From contig JAFUNI010000002.1 in the NCBI GenBank assembly GCA_017482385.1, forward strand, positions 1-64,000: a stretch of DNA of 64,000 bases, read 5' to 3'. The number at the start of each line of letters is the position of its first letter. Position 1 is the first letter of the stretch. This document shows positions 59,982 to 64,000 of this stretch, one piece after another. Below the pieces are notes generated by a model, which was given only the letters and a program-made list of their open reading frames with translations, ran no database searches and had not been told where the DNA came from. The stretch is from Oscillospiraceae bacterium (GTDB taxonomy: Bacteria > Bacillota > Clostridia > Oscillospirales > Oscillospiraceae). Both the position numbers and the translations under genes were made by a program.

Positions 59982-60629
59982 ATGTTAGAGTTAAGAACAT
60001 ACACCAAGGATGAAATAATCAATATCCTTGGCACAGAAGACCGTCAAGGCATCAAAAGAAAACTGGATGGCTACGGGGTGGAATACATCATAGATGGTTG
60101 GAGAGATTACACGTTAACCATTACCGCCATCAATGACCCATTCAAACTGTTCTGTATAACCATCCTTGGCATCCCCGCACAAGCAGATTTTAACAAAGTG
60201 AAAACCCTATACTATCATCTGTTCTGCTGCCCGGAGTTCGCCACCAAACCATACGAAGTGATGGCGAGCGTGTTAAAAGAAGAAGGCGAAAAAGACCCGC
60301 CATCCAGTAAAACAGTTAGCAAATGGGTTGCGTATTTGGGCAAGATTGACTTTGTTGCGTTCGACAGAGAAGATTGCTCATACTACGCAATTCAGAAGCG
60401 CAAAGGTGGATTGCGGAATTGCACCGAAATCAGCAAAGAAACCTACTGCACCGGATGGCACATTTACTGGGAATACAAAGAGTGCGAGGGGACGGACGCT
60501 GCCTATTATCGGATGTTCAACTATGTGGGTGGACACCCGTGCAGAAAAGCAAAGATGAAACCGAATGCAATATACTTGAACGAAATCAATCAACTTATCG
60601 ACATCCTGACCGATGAATATGTGAAATAG
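59982..60629 (+). CDS. Hypothetical DNA-binding-like protein between repeat copies
   Basis: 215 aa with AAAGGAGG upstream. The N-terminal ~60 residues (TKDEIINILGTEDRQGIKRKLDGYG) look like a helix-turn-helix or MerR-like wing. The middle contains KTVSKWVAYLGKIDF, and the C-terminal part is rich in Cys and aromatic residues. No named family. It is bracketed by two copies of an inverted repeat, as a regulator acting on its own sites or a mobile cassette would be. Confidence 0.5.
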   Translation: MLELRTYTKDEIINILGTEDRQGIKRKLDGYGVEYIIDGWRDYTLTITAINDPFKLFCITILGIPAQADFNKVKTLYYHLFCCPEFATKPYEVMASVLKEEGEKDPPSSKTVSKWVAYLGKIDFVAFDREDCSYYAIQKRKGGLRNCTEISKETYCTGWHIYWEYKECEGTDAAYYRMFNYVGGHPCRKAKMKPNAIYLNEINQLIDILTDEYVK

Positions 60630-60660
60630 CAACTGCTTATCCCCGGCAGTTGCTTTTCTT
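60629..60660 (+). terminator. Terminator of the 215-aa gene
   Basis: Arms GCAACTGC (60629-60636) and GCAGTTGC (60646-60653), then TTTTCTTATTTT. The stop codon touches the stem. Confidence 0.75.
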
Positions 60661-60665
60661 ATTTT

Positions 60666-60720
60666 AGTCAGACCTTTCTGAGATAAATGCCCCCTATTAT
60701 CTTGGAAAGGTTTGACTTGA
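60666..60720. repeat. Inverted-repeat motif, copy 2
   Basis: Arms 60666-60679 and 60704-60717 (12 of 14 paired), with the 26-base right part identical to copy 1. It follows the terminator of the gene it flanks. Confidence 0.7.
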
Positions 60721-60868
60721 TTGGGCGGTTTTGTTCAATCCTCCCTTTCTGAATTTCAAGAATATATGAAGGTTCCGCGTTAGTTTTTGGTGATACCACA
60801 AACTAACAGCGGCGAGGGACAGCCGCTTGCGGCTGCCCTCGTTAATAAGAAATAAAGGAGAAATACTT
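60721..60868 (+). ncRNA. Structured leader, possible regulatory RNA
   Basis: 148 bases ahead of a short gene. Two consecutive stems: GTTAGTTT/AAACTAAC (~60779-60808) and a long GC-rich stem CGAGGG.CAGCC/GGCTGCCCTCG (~60813-60840), then AAAGGAG. It does not match a riboswitch class I can name. Confidence 0.35.
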
Positions 60869-61030
60869 ATGGATTTATCAACTTACTTATCCTATCAGCA
60901 AGGCACCCTTCCATCACGCTACTGGTATCAGCTCAATGGCAAATCAGCAACCGAAAACTACACCGAGCAGCGGCTTGCAACGGACAGCGAAGAAGAAGTC
61001 ATTGTCCAAAGCGAGGTCAGCATCAAATGA
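60869..61030 (+). CDS. Short hypothetical protein
   Basis: 53 aa from ATG 60869 (AAAGGAG seven bases upstream). The N-terminus STYLSYQQGTLPSRYWYQLNG is aromatic and polar, and the C-terminus acidic. No motif. Its TGA overlaps the start of the next small gene (ATGA), which supports both being real. Confidence 0.5.
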   Translation: MDLSTYLSYQQGTLPSRYWYQLNGKSATENYTEQRLATDSEEEVIVQSEVSIK

Positions 61031-61158
61031 GCGACCCCAAAAGGAAGAAGAAAAAGAAGAAGGGTGCGCTGGAAGCGTCAATAATGGCACTCATCCACAA
61101 GAGCCTGAAAGCAACCTTCGATGAAGCAATGAAGGAAATACTCAAAGACTTCAAATAA
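61027..61158 (+). CDS. Very short basic protein
   Basis: 43 aa. A run of lysines (PKRKKKKKKG) is followed by an amphipathic helix (MALIHKSLKATFDEAMKEIL). It starts at the ATGA overlap with the preceding gene. It may bind nucleic acid. A GC-rich stem-loop (61163-61200) ends the transcript. Confidence 0.45.
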   Translation: MSDPKRKKKKKKGALEASIMALIHKSLKATFDEAMKEILKDFK

Positions 61159-61357
61159 AAAGGCGGCAGCCTGTTCCAAAGCGGGACGGGCTGCCGTTAT
61201 TTTCGTTATAGACCGTCTGACGGGATAAAATGCTCATATCGATGATGGGCGTAAAATCCGTCCCTGGAAATTAAAATACCTTGGGAAAACTGCCGTGGCC
61301 ACGCCTAACAAGTTTTATGTTCTGCCACTCTTTGCTCCCGGAATATAGCCCCGGGGA

Positions 61358-62257
61358 CTAACGCTGCTTTGCCAAAAGGCCTGTCAAATAATTCACAAAG
61401 GCACAGCAGGACACGAGCATAAATTTAGCTTCCTCGAATGTGGAATCTTTACCGCCAAGTTCACCTGCGTGCCGAACACCGGATGCATCACTTGTATATC
61501 CGTACAACTTACCAAATGCGCCCTTTAAGGCGGGGTGGATAGTTACACCGGAATCTTCCAAGTGTTTCAAAGCATCTCCCAAAGTGGTTGCGTGACCAAG
61601 AATGATGGAACACATTCGTTCAACAGCACTAATGCTTTCCTTTATGGAATTGGCGTAATCAGGTGCTTGGCGGTCAGAAAGAAAACCAAGTGCTTTGTTA
61701 ACATGTTGCTTTATCTCGGAGTACTTAGTGTCAATAGTTTCTTTAATCGCATTTATTTCGTTTTCGTCCGTAATAGGCCGTGCTTCACCATTGATGAGTC
61801 GGTATCCTACATACTCCTGCTCAAAGATGTGATTGTATAATTGCTCAATAGTATATAGTTTACCTTTGTATGGTATCCCTTTTTTCTCGTATTTGGGAAC
61901 TTCGTTTGCAATGTACTCTACAACAGACAAAATAGAGTCGTAATCATCTGTTGCAAATGTTTCTTGCATTATAGCCAAAACATCCTCATACCTGTAGGAT
62001 TTAGCCCAATCAAGAACTTGTCCATAAACATCAGCTAAAAGATGCTTTATGAATGTTTGGTGTTTTTGAAGATTAAAGGAAGAACGATGCGAAAAACCGA
62101 TATCAACAAGGCAGTTTTGGATAATAATATCAGTTGTATTTGATAAAGCCGTCCGTGTGCGCTCGTCAAAATCTTTGAACTGGATGGTTGTATTTTCCGC
62201 CTTAATCTTGTTGCGGTCAGAAAAGCCGCCACGAAGTGCCACTTTTAACTTAGCCAT
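61358..62257 (-). CDS. AbiJ-like (AbiJ-NTD4/Abi C-terminal) abortive infection protein
   Basis: 299 aa. The N-terminal ~100 residues match the small helical domain of AbiJ-NTD4 proteins by pattern. The C-terminal half has the typical run SIKESISAVERMCSIILG, then TLGDALKHLE, IHPALKGAFGKLYGYTSD and VRHAGE, an Abi_C/HEPN-type arrangement whose RxxxxH-like residues may be RNase-active. It lies two bases after an XRE gene on the same strand. It probably causes growth arrest on phage infection. Confidence 0.7.
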   Translation of the reverse strand: MAKLKVALRGGFSDRNKIKAENTTIQFKDFDERTRTALSNTTDIIIQNCLVDIGFSHRSSFNLQKHQTFIKHLLADVYGQVLDWAKSYRYEDVLAIMQETFATDDYDSILSVVEYIANEVPKYEKKGIPYKGKLYTIEQLYNHIFEQEYVGYRLINGEARPITDENEINAIKETIDTKYSEIKQHVNKALGFLSDRQAPDYANSIKESISAVERMCSIILGHATTLGDALKHLEDSGVTIHPALKGAFGKLYGYTSDASGVRHAGELGGKDSTFEEAKFMLVSCCAFVNYLTGLLAKQR

Positions 62258-62259
62258 AT

Positions 62260-62472
62260 TTATCCCTCACTCTCTACATATTCCAGCAACTCTCCCGGTT
62301 GGCAATCCAGCAGGCGGCAAAGCGTTTCAATATTCTCCCAAGCCACACCCTTCCCGGCGCGCAGCTTTTGGATGGTAGATTCGCTGAGCAGCTTCTCCTG
62401 ACGGAGTTTGTAGGATGTGTAGCCCTTCCCCTTCAAGGCGGCCACCACATCGAATTTGTATTGTAAAGGCAT
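62260..62472 (-). CDS. XRE-family HTH regulator paired with AbiJ-like gene
   Basis: 70 aa from ATG 62472. YozG-like compact helix-turn-helix (ALKGKGYTSYKLRQEKLLSESTIQKLRAG), then WENIETLCRLLDCQPGELLEYV. It overlaps nothing but ends two bases before the abi gene. The divergent palindromes at 62564-62601 are its likely operators. As antitoxin-like partner it would silence the toxin gene. Confidence 0.8.
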   Translation of the reverse strand: MPLQYKFDVVAALKGKGYTSYKLRQEKLLSESTIQKLRAGKGVAWENIETLCRLLDCQPGELLEYVESEG

Positions 62473-62554
62473 AGCTATACTCCTTTCCCATTGTAGCATT
62501 ATTATATCACAAAATATACACGAAAACAAGTGTATAAAGTATACAAAAATAGCC

Positions 62555-62607
62555 ACGATATTTCGTGCATAATGTCAATAGACAATACACGAAATATCGT
62601 GTATAAT
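62555..62607. promoter_or_regulatory. Divergent operator/promoter with mirrored palindromes
   Basis: CACGATATTTCGTG (~62564-62577) and its exact reverse complement CACGAAATATCGTG (62588-62601) face each other. The second lies between TAGACA (62579-62584) and TATAAT (62602-62607), 17 bases apart, a promoter for the gene at 62728. A related ACACGAAAACAAGTGT site is ~40 bases to the left. Confidence 0.7.
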
Positions 62608-62727
62608 AATATCGTAATCAAGGACAACCCAATTTCAACACCGCCTGTTGTAAGTCCTAAATCAAACACAAAAGCGCGGAGGCAGCACGGAAAGACGGCA
62701 TATAAAAAGAAAAGGGAGAAATAAAAA

Positions 62728-63006
62728 ATGTCTACTATCGAAATCACATCTAAAATCGAAAGCCTGCGGGAACTGGAAGAATTGATTGAGGAGGCCAAGA
62801 CCGAGGCCGAAGCCCTCCGGGACGAAATCAAGTCTGAAATGCTCAGCCGGAACACTGAGGAAATGAGTGTTGGTCAGTACATCATCCGTTGGACATCCGT
62901 CCTCTCCAACCGCTTCGATACCACCGGCTTCAAGAAAGCCTACGGCGAACTCTACAAGCAGTACACCAAGCAGACCACAAGCCGCCGCTTCACCATCAGC
63001 GCATAA
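62728..63006 (+). CDS. Gp157-like phage protein
   Basis: 92 aa with GGGAG upstream. Residues ~5-42 are a strong acidic coiled coil (SLRELEELIEEAKTEAEALRDE), followed by SVGQYIIRWTSV.SNRFDTTGFKKAY and KQTTSRRFTIS. This layout is widespread in clostridial phages and resembles siphovirus Gp157-type proteins. The role is unknown. A hairpin terminator (63011-63043) follows. Confidence 0.6.
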   Translation: MSTIEITSKIESLRELEELIEEAKTEAEALRDEIKSEMLSRNTEEMSVGQYIIRWTSVLSNRFDTTGFKKAYGELYKQYTKQTTSRRFTISA

Positions 63007-63180
63007 AACGCTCGAAACCGTGGGTGCAACCACCCACGGTTTTCCAAAAGCGCAAGAGTTCGTAAAAGGTAAATAATACGAACACCAAAATCCTTGCGGC
63101 TCCAACGCCCATTCCACACCCGCCCCCGGAAACGAACTTCCCGCCACGAAATTACGAACTTTCTGCTATTGGAGGTAGCT

Positions 63181-63744
63181 ATGAACAAGAAAACCAAGGC
63201 TCTGACACAAGAGCAATACAAGGAAATCATCGAAACATTGAAACAGGGCTTTTGCGGCTGCCGCCCCAATGAACGGGTGGCTACGGCCTTGGTGCTGGAA
63301 GCCAACCTGGGCTTGCGCATCAGCGACATTCTCCAGTTGCGGCTTTGTGATATTGTCCGGGATGGAGACCGCTACCGCTTGGAGATTGTGGAGCAGAAAA
63401 CCGGAAAGCACAGAATCTTCACCGTGCCGATGGTCATTCAGCAGTATATCGAAAACTACTGCTTGCGCAATAGCATCCAGCACACCGCCATTATCTTCCC
63501 CATCACCGAGCGCGCCGTTCAGAAGCAACTTGCCATTGTTTGCGATTACTTGGGCTACACAGGCATCAGCACCCACAGCTTCCGCAAGTGGTACGCCACG
63601 GAGATTTACAAGAACAATGGTTATGACATCGCCCTTGTCCAACGCCTGCTACAACACAGTTCCGCCTCCACTACGCAGCGCTATATCGGCATCGAGCCGC
63701 AGCGTATTGAACAGGCAATTCAGAATCACGCACAGTTAATATAA
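63181..63744 (+). CDS. Minimal tyrosine recombinase
   Basis: 187 aa from ATG 63181 (GGAGG upstream). Only the catalytic domain is present: R46 (GLRISD), K73/K76 (QKTGKH), H132 and R135 (THSFRKW), H159 (LLQHSS) and nucleophile Y168 (QRYIG). All six active residues are intact, but the arm-binding and SAM-like core-binding domains are absent. It may act with a partner or on a simple palindromic site. A perfect 15-bp palindrome overlaps its stop codon. Confidence 0.85.
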   Translation: MNKKTKALTQEQYKEIIETLKQGFCGCRPNERVATALVLEANLGLRISDILQLRLCDIVRDGDRYRLEIVEQKTGKHRIFTVPMVIQQYIENYCLRNSIQHTAIIFPITERAVQKQLAIVCDYLGYTGISTHSFRKWYATEIYKNNGYDIALVQRLLQHSSASTTQRYIGIEPQRIEQAIQNHAQLI

Positions 63745-63776
63745 CATATCTCGGGAGCATTGCTCCCGAGATATGT
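63744..63776. other. Perfect palindrome at the recombinase stop codon
   Basis: Arms 63744-63758 and 63762-63776 pair perfectly over 15 bp with an ATT loop. There is no T-run after it in either direction, so it is either a weak terminator or a recombination site for the adjacent enzyme. Confidence 0.55.
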
Positions 63777-63777
63777 G

Positions 63778-63999
63778 CTATGTATTACTTCCGCATTCAA
63801 CAAAGAACCGTCTGCCGCATTCAGGACACCCAACCTCCACCACATAGCCGTTTGGTGTGCGGGTTGTATTCTTCACATTTAAGTATAAATCGCTCAAACG
63901 CCCAAATGCACTCTCCATATGACCGCTAAGCACTATAGTTTTCCATGCAAATTCACCGTGAGATGGGCAAGTTTGAACGCCTTCTAAAATATCTTTCAT
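63778..63999 (-). CDS. Zinc-ribbon-like hypothetical protein
   Basis: 73 aa from ATG 63999; the true start could lie past the window edge. CPSHG near residue 11 and the C-terminal CPECGRRFFVEC form a likely zinc-binding ribbon. It converges on the recombinase gene. Function unknown. Confidence 0.5.
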   Translation of the reverse strand: MKDILEGVQTCPSHGEFAWKTIVLSGHMESAFGRLSDLYLNVKNTTRTPNGYVVEVGCPECGRRFFVECGSNT

Positions 64000-64000
64000 T

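Overview
The window looks like the chromosome of a spore-forming, obligately anaerobic Clostridia species, probably an Oscillospirales gut commensal. The evidence is a SpoIIE-type phosphatase, anaerobe-type oxidative-stress proteins (desulfoferrodoxin, rubredoxin, rubrerythrin), Shine-Dalgarno-rich GC-rich genes, and several clostridial mobile-element families. The species cannot be fixed from sequence reading alone.

Layout. 1-7.7 kb: a leftward phage head/neck/baseplate cassette (terminase, SPP1-type portal, scaffold, capsid, neck and adsorption genes). It is cut by the window edge and has no tail tube or tape-measure gene in the visible part. 7.9-13.1 kb: ordinary chromosome (SanA/YdcF-like protein, aminotransferase, DEDDh exonuclease, CYTH protein, spoIIE). 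13.1-15.4 kb: an unstable patch with a 1.1-kb segment between two identical 36-bp terminators, a dispersed repeat, a TPR-like membrane protein and a striking array of micro-hairpins.

15,392-49,462 is a ~34-kb genomic island in the 3' end of tRNA-Thr(GGT). A 45-bp direct repeat of the tRNA 3' half marks both ends. Left cargo: an integrase-tail remnant, a 7-alpha-hydroxysteroid-dehydrogenase-like SDR with an MFS transporter, and a divergent dfx-ahpC-ahpF operon. Next come an integrase broken by an in-frame TGA, repressor, excisionase-like and replication-like genes. The middle is a tightly packed operon (28.7-36.9 kb) that looks defensive: DUF4143 ATPase, small protein, Res-like helicase-nuclease, Abi-alpha-like protein, type III Mod methyltransferase and a collapsed DUF4062/Res remnant. 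The right third carries TrkH-TrkA-KdpD/KdpE-like potassium genes, then a redox block: beta-CASP hydrolase, rhodanese, CoA-disulfide-reductase-like enzyme, a double-rubredoxin protein and an unusual ferredoxin-rubredoxin-rubrerythrin-rubredoxin fusion. No conjugation genes are visible, so the island is probably a non-self-transmissible or decayed element.

49.5-58.4 kb is again ordinary chromosome: EamA transporter, RluA, ABC exporter, tRNA-Leu(CAA), a small XRE locus, two tandem CNNM/CorC proteins, and pdxK opposite a C-terminally short MocR regulator. 58.4-64 kb is a second accessory region. It begins at a damaged tRNA-Val(CAC)-like sequence and holds two unknown paralogues, a 215-aa gene between two copies of an inverted-repeat motif, short overlapping genes, an XRE-AbiJ-like pair facing a Gp157-like gene across palindromic operators, and a 187-aa catalytic-core-only tyrosine recombinase ending in a perfect palindrome.

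The best candidates for something undescribed are the composite operon at 28.7-36.9 kb, the 58.9-63.8 kb module, the micro-hairpin array at 15.2-15.35 kb and the four-module redox fusion at 47.8-49.0 kb.
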